A stretch of DNA of 64,000 bases from Sandaracinus amylolyticus (GTDB taxonomy: Bacteria > Myxococcota_A > Polyangia > Polyangiales > Sandaracinaceae): contig NZ_CP070225.1 in the NCBI RefSeq assembly GCF_021631985.1, forward strand, positions 7,688,001 through 7,752,000. Reading direction: 5' to 3'. Below are positions 25,201 through 34,060 of the stretch, one piece after another. The stretch's first letter is position 1, and every line of letters starts with the position of its first letter. The notes beneath the pieces are model-generated. The model was not told where the DNA came from, made no database searches, and saw only the letters and a list, made by a program, of their open reading frames with translations. The position numbers were made by a program, and so were the translations under genes.

Positions 25201-26871
25201 GATCAGCTCGGGCCAGAACGCGTCGCTGGGGATCGCGGCGCGCGCGATCACGTCGAGCTCGAGGGGCGGCTCCTGCGCGAGGATCGTCGCGGCGTGGCGC
25301 GCGGTCGCGAGCACCACCACGAGCGCGGGGAACCCGATCTGCGTGCCCTGTCGGGTCGTGCGTCGCGGCGGGCCGAGCTCGGCGTGACGCTCCGCGAGCA
25401 CTCTCGCCTCTTCGAGCGCGCCCGCGGGATCGTGGGGCACCGCGCGATCGACGAGCGCGCGCAGCGGCGCGAAGGGAACGCCCTCCTCGGCGGCGAGCGC
25501 GAACGCGATCGGGATGGCGCGCGCCCCCAGCGCGGCGAGCGCGTCGATCGCCGCATCGCGCGCCCGAGCGTCCTCGGCCGACGACGCCGCGCCGGGCCCG
25601 GGCGTCATCGAGACCTTCATCGCGCCGAACCCGCCGAGCAACGTGGTCGCGCCACCGCCGCCCGTCAGCACCTTCGCGAGCGCGCGCGCCGGCGTCACGA
25701 CGCCGCCGACCGTCACCTCCACGTCGAGCGCTCCGCTCGAGCGCGGGATGCCGAGCCGCTCGCGCAGCGCGTCGAGCTCGCCGGGGAGCCCGTCACCCGG
25801 CAGCGCATCGAAGAGCGCGGGCTCGGCGAGGAACGGACGCCTCACGATCGCGGTCGCGAAGCGGCGCAGGCGCGGCGGGATCGTGCTCGTGGTCCATCCG
25901 CCCTCCGGCGGCGCGTGATCGGTGACCATCCAGTAGAGCGGCCGCAGCGCGCGACGCGCGAGCGACGTCGCGGTCTCGTCCGAGAGCTCGTCCTTCGGTC
26001 GCTCGACGATCGCGAAGAGCGCCTCTTCCACTCGGCGATCGCGCCCGCCCTTCGCGGCGTCGAGCGCGTCGATCGCGAGCACGCCGAGGTCCCCGCTGCG
26101 CCACGGCAGGCCCTGCCACGGGCGCATGTCGAGGCCACGCGCGACGATCGCGGCGACGCGCTCGATCGCCGCGATCGCGCTCGCGCCGTCGTCGTAGTGA
26201 GCGAGCCGTGCGTGCGCCGCGATCAGCGCGAGCCGATCGTCGCTCGACGCGATCGCGGCATCGAGGTGGGGCAGGCACGCGCGCTCGCCGACATACCGAT
26301 CCTGGAGCGCGGCGCACTCGAGCACGCTGGCGCGCACCGCCGCGTCCTGCTCGCGGGTGAGCGCGGCGAGGCACATCTCGCGCACCGCCCGCGCGCGCGG
26401 CGCGAACCACGCGATCGCATAGGGCACCGCGGCGCGCACCGCGGGATCGTCGTCGTCGAGCAGCGCGAGCAGCGCCGGCACCTCGCGCTCCACCGCGTCG
26501 TAGGCCGCGCGGAAGATCGCGCCCTCGTCGCCGTCGAAGTAGCTCGCCCATCGCGGCGAGGTCACGTCGAAGCCGGTCGCGATCCAGGAGTCGGGATCGC
26601 TCACCGCGAGGCGCGGGAGATAGGTGACGATCCACGCGCGATCGGGGGTCGAGCGATCGCGCGCCAGCCGCGCGACGAAGGGCACGGCCGGCGCGGTCGC
26701 GGAGTAGAGCGTGCCCTGGTGGACGATCGTGCCGCCGAGCCAGTAGCGGGCGCGGTCGCGGGTGGCTGGATCGTCGCTGCGGAGGTCGAGGAGCAGCTTC
26801 GGGACGTCGTCGGCGCGTCCGTACGCATGCTCCAGCGCGGCCCAGTCGATCGCGTCCAGCTCGTCCCGCAT
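22243..26871 (-). CDS. giant HEAT-repeat-like protein
   Basis: A 1542-residue protein without a signal peptide or membrane segment. ATG 26871 (MRDELDAIDWAALEHAYG) follows AAGGAG; the longer frame to 26988 is not needed. Residues 30-450 are Ala/Leu-rich helical pairs typical of HEAT repeats: DDPATRDRARYWLGG, LLALLDDDDPAVRAAVPYAI, ALIAAHARLAHYDD. The middle part, with ARFDLPLWDNANYTTGAM and ASPEGDALVIESIVCWPGAGEW, is not HEAT-like and recalls the unknown large proteins found beside signalling genes. The last 500 residues are again helical. It may be a large scaffold; no enzymatic motif is recognised. Confidence 0.75.
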   Translation of the reverse strand: MRDELDAIDWAALEHAYGRADDVPKLLLDLRSDDPATRDRARYWLGGTIVHQGTLYSATAPAVPFVARLARDRSTPDRAWIVTYLPRLAVSDPDSWIATGFDVTSPRWASYFDGDEGAIFRAAYDAVEREVPALLALLDDDDPAVRAAVPYAIAWFAPRARAVREMCLAALTREQDAAVRASVLECAALQDRYVGERACLPHLDAAIASSDDRLALIAAHARLAHYDDGASAIAAIERVAAIVARGLDMRPWQGLPWRSGDLGVLAIDALDAAKGGRDRRVEEALFAIVERPKDELSDETATSLARRALRPLYWMVTDHAPPEGGWTTSTIPPRLRRFATAIVRRPFLAEPALFDALPGDGLPGELDALRERLGIPRSSGALDVEVTVGGVVTPARALAKVLTGGGGATTLLGGFGAMKVSMTPGPGAASSAEDARARDAAIDALAALGARAIPIAFALAAEEGVPFAPLRALVDRAVPHDPAGALEEARVLAERHAELGPPRRTTRQGTQIGFPALVVVLATARHAATILAQEPPLELDVIARAAIPSDAFWPELIAYLDVVPAERRQRFLLAHAERGWRLGWRGYDFPHAPRDLLLARALGWLEPAQLAAYVASIAPLDVMPHLRGPRAASLLAAVVPRIAASIDEQSRWRKDDLDAEIDRHAEGLAALGHAIAPVLSRAIGDRSLPRRDVFERALVLLPSRSQVACALRDAAVSSLDERGLMPLGEARALLEGASVYERGDGEMIDGKSVLRSDRLWAALLSLESAEEFVRTAKRIEFRFHVRGRGNTALVERYGDGILPWLESRLEGGVMRDVPWCVVPCLLAIARPRALEIALRAEVVDQRLSEREGRAPRPAPFALARAWIAAQREGYATLAFLAASGNRRAEALLREEWSRIGPAVREAVESALGATDALALVRRLGLPDTRLPAPVEAVLAEVAPEPIARGPVFSIATLDEAAARFDLPLWDNANYTTGAMRVTGYASPEGDALVIESIVCWPGAGEWVARSTSAFGAGARGARLVSHVLVPTADLYPIELDRGTSVDGASNMLVLGGERDESGAPVEGAQWVRRVVPIPMPPEHYVVAVDGTDVHVTNRLPRGFATAITDPEERAALTRVTPHEGILLQLCEHHRPLLFASDAKLRETAGVPRGARRLFAFDDVRWPAAGEPASTSLDLVAICEALRTRRAIRRLPGPPTGGAATWIAAAADLRAFAGSDAWPAGEDPIDRAPIERGPGVTPHASLLLERGWPHGVQLLHDPAHHAPGGPRATAAHVIDAAGPVLRVHWPRGAATMLVRAAGAVEDRWSSNDLGIVRALEDERPIHPAEARACMRGFVARSERVAVHAAAEVVLLAEALVGPAAVIDGIVEGLAALGEWERDRPALAAAVRELGFVLRRMPRSGAEHDVAWARARLASIGRVGGPNDVGRALDLVLHGASGAARSARSQADWAHAIDDVARARAAILDPGTPRSAPDAQLLVLAGDALIDLWMAELDAVGDASFLATTLALFGGARATAALRALAIARPETEAVVAQALTERS

Positions 26872-27751
26872 CTCGATCGCTCCTTCGAGGCGGGGCCGGT
26901 GCTGCAAGCTGCGTGACCGGGCCGGAAACGCAGAGTTCACGAGGGAATTCGCAAGATCGCCGGCGGGCATCGACGCACGCCCGCGCAACCCTTGCTCAAA
27001 CCCTCACCGCGCGCGGCGGATCGAGAACGGGAAGCGCGGGAGCGCGTCGCTCTTGGCGCGCGTCGCAGGCTTCAGGCGGGTCTGGGTGGTACGCGACGGC
27101 GGCGCGCTCGAGGGCGCGAGCAGGCGATGGATCAGCGAGTCGCCTTCGGGCGCAGCAGTCGGCCGGGCAGCACGGAGGTCTGGACGTCGTTCCATGTCGG
27201 CGAGACCGCATAGCAGGCGTCGCGCCACGCGGATTTTCGCCGGTTCTTGCGGCACCGGAGACGAACGAGCGTGACGTTCCGCGACATCCTCGGTGCGCGG
27301 CGCCACGCCCACGCGCATCGTCGCCTCGATCGCGCCGGGCTGTCGCGCCCTCGGGCAGAGGCGTCGCCTCTGCGTCGTCACGATCGCGGCGCGCCTCCGC
27401 GGGGTCGCGCGCGGCTCGCGTCCCCGACCGGCATCAGGCCGGCCCGATCATCGCGGCGCCGCGCACACGTTCGTGGCGAGCCGCGACGACCGACCGCCAT
27501 GCGAGCCCGCGCCGGCATCGCGGGAACGCATCCTGCTGAGGCATCGGAGCGAGCCCGGCGAGTCGAGCAACTCCCCGCCGCGTGCGCGCCCTCGGGTGCG
27601 CCGGCTCGCCTTCTCCGCGCGTCACCGCTCGCGGCGTCGTACGCGGGCAGCGCGCCGCCGCCCACGTCCACGTCGCGCCCGAACGAGCCGCCGACGTGGA
27701 GCATGCGGGTACGCGACGCCAGCTGCGGAATTTCTTCGGCCTCCTGCGCGC
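26872..27751. other. 880-bp stretch without a confident gene
   Basis: Open frames here (for example 27004-27381 minus and 26913-27539 plus) give Arg/Ala/Ser-rich translations with no domain, no signal peptide and no Shine-Dalgarno. The sequence shows a 19-bp palindrome GCAGAGGCGTCGCCTCTGC around 27356-27374 and little else. It probably contains the HEAT gene promoter next to 26871 and decayed sequence. Confidence 0.45.
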
Positions 27752-28906
27752 TCACGGGCACACGAGCGCGCCGCGCGGACGCGTCTCGCCCGCGGGCTCG
27801 AGCGCGGAGATCACGGTCGCGAGCGGGATCGTCTCCTCGCTGCCGTCCTCCCAGCGCACCTGCAGCGAGCCGCCCTCGAGCGCGACGACCGTCGCGACGT
27901 AGTCGCCCGATCCCCGCCACGTCGCGTCGATCGTGTCGCCCGGCGCGAGCGCGAGCGTCGTCAGCTCGGTGCGCGCGCGGCGCTCGTGCGCTCCCTCGGG
28001 CAACGCGAGCGTCGCGTGCGTCTCGTCGCACGACTCGATCACCCCCGCGACGCGGGTGCGCCCGACGTGCACCAGGACCGGCGCGGCGCGCGCGCTGCAC
28101 ACCGCGGGACGACGCGCGCGTCCGCTCGAGGGCGATGCCTCGCGAAGCACGCGGCGCACGTCGCTCGCGGGCATCCACGCGTCGCTGCCGTCCTCCCAGC
28201 GCAGGTGAACCACCTCGCCGCGCGTCTCGATCACGATCGCGCGGTACGACGTGCCCTGCCACGGCGCCCACACCCGATCGCCGGCATCGATCACGAGCGG
28301 CGCGATGCGATCGAACGAGACGACGAGGGGCTCGGCGCGATCGGCGGTGATCAGCGTGGCGTCGCTCGCGCTGCACGCGGCGAGGCGCGCGACGAGCCAC
28401 ACCTCGGGCCCGTCGTAGGCGACCACCCGCGCGGGATCGATCGGCGGCGGCGGCTCGGTCGCGACCTCGTCGGTGTCGTCGTCGTCCTCGGCCGGCGCAT
28501 CGACCACGTCGCTGCGCCGCAGCACCGCGATCAGATCCCCGATCGACACCAGCGTCGGCGTCTCCCCGCCCGCGATCCACGCCATGCGATCGACGCGCTC
28601 GACGAGCGTCGTCACCGCGAGCGCGCCCTCGCGCCGCACCACCACGCGCGCGCCCGCCGGCAGGTCGAGATCGCGCACCCGCCACTCCTCGACCCACGCC
28701 CGCGCACCATCGTGGAACGCGACCTCGACCACCGTGCGCGACGGATCGCGCGCCTGCTCGATCCCGATCGCGTCGGACTTCTCGCCGACCACCATGACGA
28801 GCCGCTCGGGGCGCGTCGGCACCTCGGGGCGCGGCGCGCTCGAGGCACACCCGGCGAGGGAGACGGCGAGCATCACGAGAGCGCGTGGCATCCCCATGAC
28901 GCGCAT
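27752..28906 (-). CDS. lipoprotein with Tudor/SH3-like repeats
   Basis: A 384-residue lipoprotein (lipobox SLAGC). At least two clear copies of a beta-barrel-type repeat occur: YRAIVIETRGEVVHLRWEDG with DAWMPASDV, and YVATVVALEGGSLQVRWEDG with EETIPLATV. The pattern Y.A.V followed by VRWEDGS and a final IP..V is that of Tudor-like or Agenet-like modules. Two weaker units lie before (VVEVAFHDGARAWV and LPAGARVVVRREG). Such modules are usually read as intracellular chromatin readers, so an exported lipoprotein with them is odd. It is the last gene in a minus-strand cluster of three. Confidence 0.75.
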   Translation of the reverse strand: MRVMGMPRALVMLAVSLAGCASSAPRPEVPTRPERLVMVVGEKSDAIGIEQARDPSRTVVEVAFHDGARAWVEEWRVRDLDLPAGARVVVRREGALAVTTLVERVDRMAWIAGGETPTLVSIGDLIAVLRRSDVVDAPAEDDDDTDEVATEPPPPIDPARVVAYDGPEVWLVARLAACSASDATLITADRAEPLVVSFDRIAPLVIDAGDRVWAPWQGTSYRAIVIETRGEVVHLRWEDGSDAWMPASDVRRVLREASPSSGRARRPAVCSARAAPVLVHVGRTRVAGVIESCDETHATLALPEGAHERRARTELTTLALAPGDTIDATWRGSGDYVATVVALEGGSLQVRWEDGSEETIPLATVISALEPAGETRPRGALVCP

Positions 28907-28929
28907 CGTGCATCGCCCGCGCGAGATCG

Positions 28930-29874
28930 TCACCGCGCGCGCACGAGCACGTGACCGCCCTCTTCGATCAGCACGTGGCGCGACGTCGCGCAGATGCTGC
29001 CGTACCCGTGACCGAACCCGCTGCGATGCGAGTCGTCGAGCACCGGGACCCAGCGCTCGCCCGACCAGCGCAGCACACGATCGATCGTCGACACGTAGAC
29101 GTGATCCGGCGATGCGCCGCCGAGATGCGCGGTGCGCCCCCGCACCCGCCGCGGGAGCATCGACGGATCGAGCCCTTCGGCGGCGCGGGTCCAGGTCGCG
29201 CCGTCGAAGTGCGCGGCGCCCGCGACCCCGAGGGCCCACACGTCATTCGGCGCGCTCGCGAGCAGATCGAAGACCTCGCCCTCGAGCTGCGTCGCCTCGG
29301 TGCTCCACGCGCGCCCGTCCCAGCGCAGCACGCCCGCCGCGCTCGCGACGAGCACACGATCGCTCGCGAGGACCACGACGTCGGAGAGCGGGTACCACGC
29401 GCCCGCCACGTCGAAGGGACGCACCGTGCCCTCGACCGGCACGCCGATCGCGCCGCGCCCCAGCACCCAGGGCACGCTGCGCCCACCGATCGCGTCGAGG
29501 TCGAGCCCGCCGCGCTGCCCGCGGAACCACGGGTCCACCGCGATCGTCTCCCACGCGCGGCCGTCCCACCGCGCGAGCGACTCGTTCGCGTCGATCACCA
29601 CCGCGCCGTCGGCCCCGACCCAGATCGCCTGGCCTCGCGCCTCGCTCGGAGGATCGGGCAGCGCGCTCCACGTCGCGCCGTCCCACTGCATCACGTGCCC
29701 CTGCCAGTCGCGCACGTACGCGCGCTCCGCGCTGCACACGAGCGCGGTGGTCTGGAAGAGCGGCGCGGGACGGATCATCACGCGCGTGAAGCCCTCGGGC
29801 AGCGGCGCGTCCTGCGCGCTCGCGGGCGCGACCATCGCGGCGCCGGCGAGCGCGATCCCGACGAGGCGCTTCAT
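28930..29874 (-). CDS. secreted propeller with WDGxxW repeats
   Basis: A 314-residue exported protein. The signal peptide (residues 1-20, ending APASA) is followed by repeats built on WDGATW, WDGRAW, RWDGRAW, FDGATW and RWSGERW, one per blade, plus HVYVSTIDRV and ICATSRHVLIEEGG. This fits a six- or seven-bladed propeller. Its ATG overlaps the stop of the MYXO-CTERM gene (ATGA at 29871-29874), which implies translational coupling. It sits 23 bp upstream of the Tudor-like lipoprotein, so the three genes form an envelope operon. Confidence 0.8.
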   Translation of the reverse strand: MKRLVGIALAGAAMVAPASAQDAPLPEGFTRVMIRPAPLFQTTALVCSAERAYVRDWQGHVMQWDGATWSALPDPPSEARGQAIWVGADGAVVIDANESLARWDGRAWETIAVDPWFRGQRGGLDLDAIGGRSVPWVLGRGAIGVPVEGTVRPFDVAGAWYPLSDVVVLASDRVLVASAAGVLRWDGRAWSTEATQLEGEVFDLLASAPNDVWALGVAGAAHFDGATWTRAAEGLDPSMLPRRVRGRTAHLGGASPDHVYVSTIDRVLRWSGERWVPVLDDSHRSGFGHGYGSICATSRHVLIEEGGHVLVRAR

Positions 29875-30509
29875 CGCGACCTCCGCCGCACCACGATCAC
29901 CGCGATCAGCATCGCGAGCACCGCGGGCCCGGCCTCCGATCGATCCTGCACCCGGCACGCGCATCCCCGCGCCGGCGGCGCGCTCGGCGCGGTCGCAGGC
30001 GCAGTCGGCGGAGGCGGCGGCGGGCTCGTCGCGGGCGGAGGAGGCGGCACCGCGGCGGGCGTCGGATCGATCGTCGACACGTCGCTCGGCAACGACGGCA
30101 GCGGCGGCCTCACGCACGCGTGCATCACGCGGCAGTGCACCTCGTCGATCGCACGCCCCGCGGTCGGCGGGCGCGGCAGCTCGTCTCCGGTGCACGACTG
30201 CGACGGATCGCACGACCCCACGACCTGCTCCTCGCGCGACGGCGGCGGCGGCGGATCGCGGAACGCACCGCGCCCGCCGGGCGGCACTTCGTAGGTCTGC
30301 GTGCACACCCGCCAGGGCCGGCACACCAGGCCCTGCTCGCACTGCGCGTCGCTCTCGCACGACCACGGCTGACAGCGCGGCCCCGAGTGCGACGTGCGCT
30401 CGCGCGCGCCCCATGGACAGCGCTCGGTCCACACCACGTCGGCGCGCGTCGGGCTCGCGCTCAGCACCAGCGACGCGACGACCAGCGCGGCGATCGATCC
30501 GGTCCGCAT
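29871..30509 (-). CDS. MYXO-CTERM Cys/Pro-rich surface protein
   Basis: A 212-residue protein. It has a signal peptide (ending SPTRA, about residue 24), a Cys-rich middle (CPWGARER, CQPWSCESDAQCEQGLVC, CDPSQSC) with EGF-like CESDAQC spacing, then a long polyproline linker and a C-terminal tail of GCACRV, one hydrophobic helix and RRRSR. That tail is the MYXO-CTERM signal, with the Cys as the processing site. The start at 30509 begins the signal peptide. The stop overlaps the next gene's start by four bases. Confidence 0.85.
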   Translation of the reverse strand: MRTGSIAALVVASLVLSASPTRADVVWTERCPWGARERTSHSGPRCQPWSCESDAQCEQGLVCRPWRVCTQTYEVPPGGRGAFRDPPPPPSREEQVVGSCDPSQSCTGDELPRPPTAGRAIDEVHCRVMHACVRPPLPSLPSDVSTIDPTPAAVPPPPPATSPPPPPPTAPATAPSAPPARGCACRVQDRSEAGPAVLAMLIAVIVVRRRSR

Positions 30510-30608
30510 GCGCGCGAGGGTGCCACGAGGCGGACGTGCCGGTCGTGTGACGCACGCATCGAGACCGTGCCCGTCGTCGCTCGACGAGGCTTCCCGCACG
30601 GAGACGAC

Positions 30609-30626
30609 GTTAATCGGCGGGTTAAC
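30609..30626. promoter_or_regulatory. inverted repeat GTTAA-n8-TTAAC in a divergent intergenic region
   Basis: Within the 179-bp gap between the operon starting at 30509 (minus) and the lipoprotein at 30689 (plus), GTTAA and TTAAC are separated by eight GC-rich bases. It is the only notably AT-rich segment of the gap and lies about 63 bp before the plus-strand GTG, where promoter or operator sequences are expected. Regulation by it is inferred only. Confidence 0.4.
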
Positions 30627-30688
30627 TCTTCGCGAGAATCGTCGCACCCATCTGGATCCGACGCACCGCGTCGAAGATACTTGCGCGC

Positions 30689-31678
30689 GTGAAGCTTGTC
30701 AGTGCAACGATCGGGTCGGTCGCGCTCCTCCTCGCAGTGGCGCTTCCAGGGTGCGCAGCTTCGAATGGCGGCTCGTCGCGAGACGGATCGCGGAGCGACG
30801 GCGGCGCGAACGACGAGGTCGACGCGGGCACGACCGAGGAGGTCGACGCCGCGCGCACGGTGCGGTGCGGCGATCTCTTCTGCGATCGCCCCGCCGAGAC
30901 CTGCGAGACGTGCCCGCTCGACTGCAACGAGTGCCCCACCTGCGACATGGCGCCGACGTGCACCGGCGCGCTCGCGGTGCCGACCTCGACCGAGCCACTC
31001 GCGGTCTGCGACAACACGCTCGAGGGCACCGCGCGCACCAACTACGCGTGCGGCGAAGAGCTCGGCGTCGCGCCCAACGAGACCACCTGCGCCGATCCCC
31101 AGCTGCGCATCCGCATCCGCGAGATCGTGATCGAGCGCGGCTTCTTCGACGTGCAGCGCAACCTCTTCTGCGTGATCAGCGCGGAGGACGGCGCGCACTC
31201 CGAGCTCCTGCTCACGACCCCGCGCCCGGTCGCGGGCAATCGCAACGTCACGACGCTCAACCTGCGTCCGGGCGAGGGCACGCTCTGGGGCCAGGGCGAT
31301 CTCTATCGCTCGATCTCGAACCTCACGATCACGTACGCGTGCTTCCTCACCTCGGACACCGAGAGCGCGCAGGGCATCCTCGATGCGATCGCGGATCGCG
31401 CGGCCGAGGCGAGCGAGCACGCGGGCGAGTACGGCTACGTGTTCGGCGCGGTCGCGGTGCTCGGCACGATCATCGGCAGCTCGCTGGGCGCGGTCTCGGA
31501 CGATCAGATCCTCGACGTGCAGCAGACGATCGACGCGGGCGCGCTGCTCGAGATGACGAACGGGCGCACCTGGGAGATCCGCCAGCAGATCGGCAACCTC
31601 TCGCTCTCGGGCGCGTCGGATCTGCGCCTCGTCGTCGAGAGCTGGGGCTGCGCCGAGCCCCGCGCGATCTTCGAGTGA
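30689..31678 (+). CDS. Cys-motif lipoprotein
   Basis: A 329-residue lipoprotein from GTG 30689. Signal peptide ends LPGC, then a Ser/Asp-rich linker (GGSSRDGSRSDGG). A short Cys knot CGDLFCDRPAETCETC-PLDCNEC, common in myxobacterial lipoproteins, follows near residues 60-83. The rest has no recognised domain but shows regular strands (LRIRIREIVIERGFFD, LTITYACFLTSD) and a hydrophobic Gly/Ala segment near residue 250. It is divergent from the three-gene surface operon and may be regulated with it. Confidence 0.75.
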   Translation: MKLVSATIGSVALLLAVALPGCAASNGGSSRDGSRSDGGANDEVDAGTTEEVDAARTVRCGDLFCDRPAETCETCPLDCNECPTCDMAPTCTGALAVPTSTEPLAVCDNTLEGTARTNYACGEELGVAPNETTCADPQLRIRIREIVIERGFFDVQRNLFCVISAEDGAHSELLLTTPRPVAGNRNVTTLNLRPGEGTLWGQGDLYRSISNLTITYACFLTSDTESAQGILDAIADRAAEASEHAGEYGYVFGAVAVLGTIIGSSLGAVSDDQILDVQQTIDAGALLEMTNGRTWEIRQQIGNLSLSGASDLRLVVESWGCAEPRAIFE

Positions 31679-31728
31679 GGCGGCCGCGGCGATGCGGACT
31701 GGAGGGCGATCTCCAGTCGCATCCGCGT

Positions 31729-32202
31729 CTAGAGCCCGAGCTCCGAGAGGCCGGGGTGCTCGGCGGGGCGCGGGCCAGAGCGATCCCAGAAGAACTTCCG
31801 CTCGCCTTCCTGGATCGGCTGCTCGTTGATGCACGCGTAGCGCTTGCGCATCAGGCCGTGCTCGTCGAACTCCCAGTTCTCGTTCCCGTGCGCCCGGAAC
31901 CAGTTGCCCGAGTCGTCGCGGTACTCGTAGGCGAAGCGTACGGCGATCCGGGTCTCGTCGTGGGCCCAGAGCTCCTTGATCAGGCGGTACTCCAGCTCCC
32001 TCGTCCACTTGCGCGTCAAGAACGCGACGATCGCCTCTCGACCCTCGATGAACTCCGCACGATTGCGCCAGTGGCTGTCGACCGTGTAGGCGCGCGACAC
32101 GCGCTCGGGGTCACAGCTGTTCCACCCGTCTTCCGCAGCGCGGATCTTCTGGATGGCGCTCGCCCGGGTGAAGGGAGGCACGGGAGGACGCGATTCCGAC
32201 AT
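31729..32202 (-). CDS. DUF1348 / SnoaL-like protein
   Basis: A 157-residue cytoplasmic protein. [61 protein letters not shown] and ACINEQPI are typical of DUF1348, an NTF2/SnoaL-fold family of unknown function. ATG 32202 lies behind GAAGGAGA. It is 141 bp downstream of the esterase-like gene on the same strand and 50 bp from the lipoprotein stop at 31678, with convergent transcription. Confidence 0.9.
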   Translation of the reverse strand: MSESRPPVPPFTRASAIQKIRAAEDGWNSCDPERVSRAYTVDSHWRNRAEFIEGREAIVAFLTRKWTRELEYRLIKELWAHDETRIAVRFAYEYRDDSGNWFRAHGNENWEFDEHGLMRKRYACINEQPIQEGERKFFWDRSGPRPAEHPGLSELGL

Positions 32203-32342
32203 TTCGAGATCTCCTTCGCGCGCGTCATTCGCCTGACCGAGTCGCCCGAGAGGGCGTGCGCTCGACCCGATCGACGCGCGTCCGGAGATCTTGCGAAGCG
32301 AGACCCCGCGCGCGTTGGATGACGTTGCGGTACGCGTGCGCG

Positions 32343-33308
32343 CTAACGCATGGGGTGATCGGCGAAGAAGCGCCAGATCGCCTCGCTCGCATGGAACGTC
32401 GTGCTCTGCGCGCCGTCGCCCGGGCACTCGACGACGTCGGGGGCCGGCGCGCCGCCGGGCCAGCTGTGGCCGCCGCCTTCGATGGTACACAGCGCGACCT
32501 CGGCGCCGGTGCAGTCGGCGCTGCGCTCGCAGTGGCCGTCGCCCTCCTCGAAGAAGCGAGTGAGCGACGCGCCGCATCCGTCGCGCGACTGCCAGCGCGC
32601 GATCGTCTCGGGCACCGAGGTGAAGGGCACGCCCGCGGGCCCGCAGCCCATGCCGCCGTCCCACGGCACGTGCCCGTCGGCGCTGCCGTGCACCTGCATC
32701 ACCGCGACCGGTCGCGAGGGCGTGCACGCGGTCGTCATGTCGGTGCCGGCGACCGGCGCGATCGCGGCGAGGCGATCCGCGAGCTCGCACGCGAGGCGAT
32801 GCGACATGATCCCGCCGTTCGACATGCCCGTCGCGTAGACGCGCGCCGGGTCCACGCAGAGCGAGCCCTCGAGGTGATCGAGCAGCGCCGCGAAGAAGCC
32901 CACGTCGTCGACGCTCTCGCTCACCGCGCTGCCGCAGCAGCCGCCGCCGTTCCAGGTGCGGATGCGACCGGTGCCGTCGGGATACACCGCGATGAAGCCC
33001 TCGCGATCGGCGATCGCGCTCATGCCCGAGCCGTTCTCGATCTGGCGCCCGCTGCCCCCGCCGCCATGCAGCACCAGCACGAGCGGGAGCGGTGCCGTGC
33101 CGTCGTGCGCAGCGGGCACGTGCACGCGGAAGGCGCGCGTGATGCCGTCGTGCATCAGCGAGCCCTCGGTCGTCGCGTTCGATGGATAGAGCCCCGTGCC
33201 GCATGCGGTCGTCGTCGCGTCGACGGATGGAGCAGCATCGGCCTCATGACTCTCGGTCGAGCATGCTGCGGCGAGGAGCACGAAGAGCGCGCGGGTGGTG
33301 ACGTTCAT
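32343..33308 (-). CDS. PHB-depolymerase/LpqC-like esterase lipoprotein
   Basis: A 321-residue exported protein with a short lipobox-type signal peptide ([10 protein letters not shown]). [20 protein letters not shown] and [11 protein letters not shown] lead to the nucleophile elbow [17 protein letters not shown] (Ser in GMSNGG). [20 protein letters not shown] holds the Asp region, and [12 protein letters not shown] has the His. This is the LpqC / polyhydroxybutyrate depolymerase-type esterase arrangement, also found in feruloyl and acetylxylan esterases. Substrate is unknown. It is divergent from the barrel gene, 57 bp apart. Confidence 0.88.
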   Translation of the reverse strand: MNVTTRALFVLLAAACSTESHEADAAPSVDATTTACGTGLYPSNATTEGSLMHDGITRAFRVHVPAAHDGTAPLPLVLVLHGGGGSGRQIENGSGMSAIADREGFIAVYPDGTGRIRTWNGGGCCGSAVSESVDDVGFFAALLDHLEGSLCVDPARVYATGMSNGGIMSHRLACELADRLAAIAPVAGTDMTTACTPSRPVAVMQVHGSADGHVPWDGGMGCGPAGVPFTSVPETIARWQSRDGCGASLTRFFEEGDGHCERSADCTGAEVALCTIEGGGHSWPGGAPAPDVVECPGDGAQSTTFHASEAIWRFFADHPMR

Positions 33309-33365
33309 GGGCAGACGAGCGTAATGGGCTCATCTTGAGCAAATCTTACGGACGGAGGAACGCAG

Positions 33366-34049
33366 ATGGACGGATCCCGGATCTCGAAGTCGGCCGCGCT
33401 GTTCGCGATGATTTTCGCCGCGATGCCAGAGCGCGCCGCGGCGCAGTACGAGGAGTACGACACGATGGCGCCGCGCATCTACGCGCTGGGCCAGGTCGCG
33501 TTCATCGGCGACCTCCACGTCCAGGTCGAAGACGGCGACGAGGCCACCGACGGCATGCAGGTCTCGGGCGGCGGCGCGCTCGGCTTCGAGCTGCCGGTGG
33601 TCGAGCTCTTCTCGATCGGCGGCGAGATCTCGGCGCTGGTGTGGAACAACGACGACGCGGCGGATCAGGAGATCGGACCGAACGTGCTCGGTGAGCTCTC
33701 GGTGGTGCCCCGCTTCCGCATTCCGTGGGCGAGCTCGAGCCGCGGGGGCGCCCACGGCGCGTTCACGCTCGGCGGGGTCTTCGGCCTGACGCTCAACTTC
33801 CCGAACGAAGAGTGGTCGGACGCGGTCGGCGCGCTCGGCGGTGATCTCGACATCGGCGTCGGCGCGCACGCCGGCGGACTCGTCGGCGCGCAGTTCTTCT
33901 TCACCCACAGCTTCGGCGTGATCGTCGAGGGCGGCTACGTGCACCACTTCGCGTGGCACCGCTTGTCGTTCCCGGTCATCGGCGAGCGCGAGCTCGCGCT
34001 CGACTTCGGTCAGATCACGATCCGCGCCGGTCTCGCGCTCGCGTTCTGA
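33366..34049 (+). CDS. outer-membrane beta-barrel protein
   Basis: A 227-residue protein with a signal peptide ending ERAAAQ (about residue 26). Alternating strands follow (FIGDLHVQVED, ELFSIGGEISALVWN, VVPRFRIPW, AHGAFTLGGVFGLTLNF, QFFFTHSFGVIVEGGYVHHF), and the last strand ends in Phe (ITIRAGLALAF), the usual signature of an outer-membrane barrel assembled by Bam. Eight strands are plausible. It converges with the PD40 lipoprotein gene across the inverted repeat at 34061-34231. Confidence 0.8.
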   Translation: MDGSRISKSAALFAMIFAAMPERAAAQYEEYDTMAPRIYALGQVAFIGDLHVQVEDGDEATDGMQVSGGGALGFELPVVELFSIGGEISALVWNNDDAADQEIGPNVLGELSVVPRFRIPWASSSRGGAHGAFTLGGVFGLTLNFPNEEWSDAVGALGGDLDIGVGAHAGGLVGAQFFFTHSFGVIVEGGYVHHFAWHRLSFPVIGERELALDFGQITIRAGLALAF

Positions 34050-34060
34050 GAAGTCGGAGC

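Noticed and set aside
26913-27539. A 208-codon plus-strand open frame in the gene-poor gap
   Set aside because: No domain, start site or codon bias typical of the neighbours is visible.
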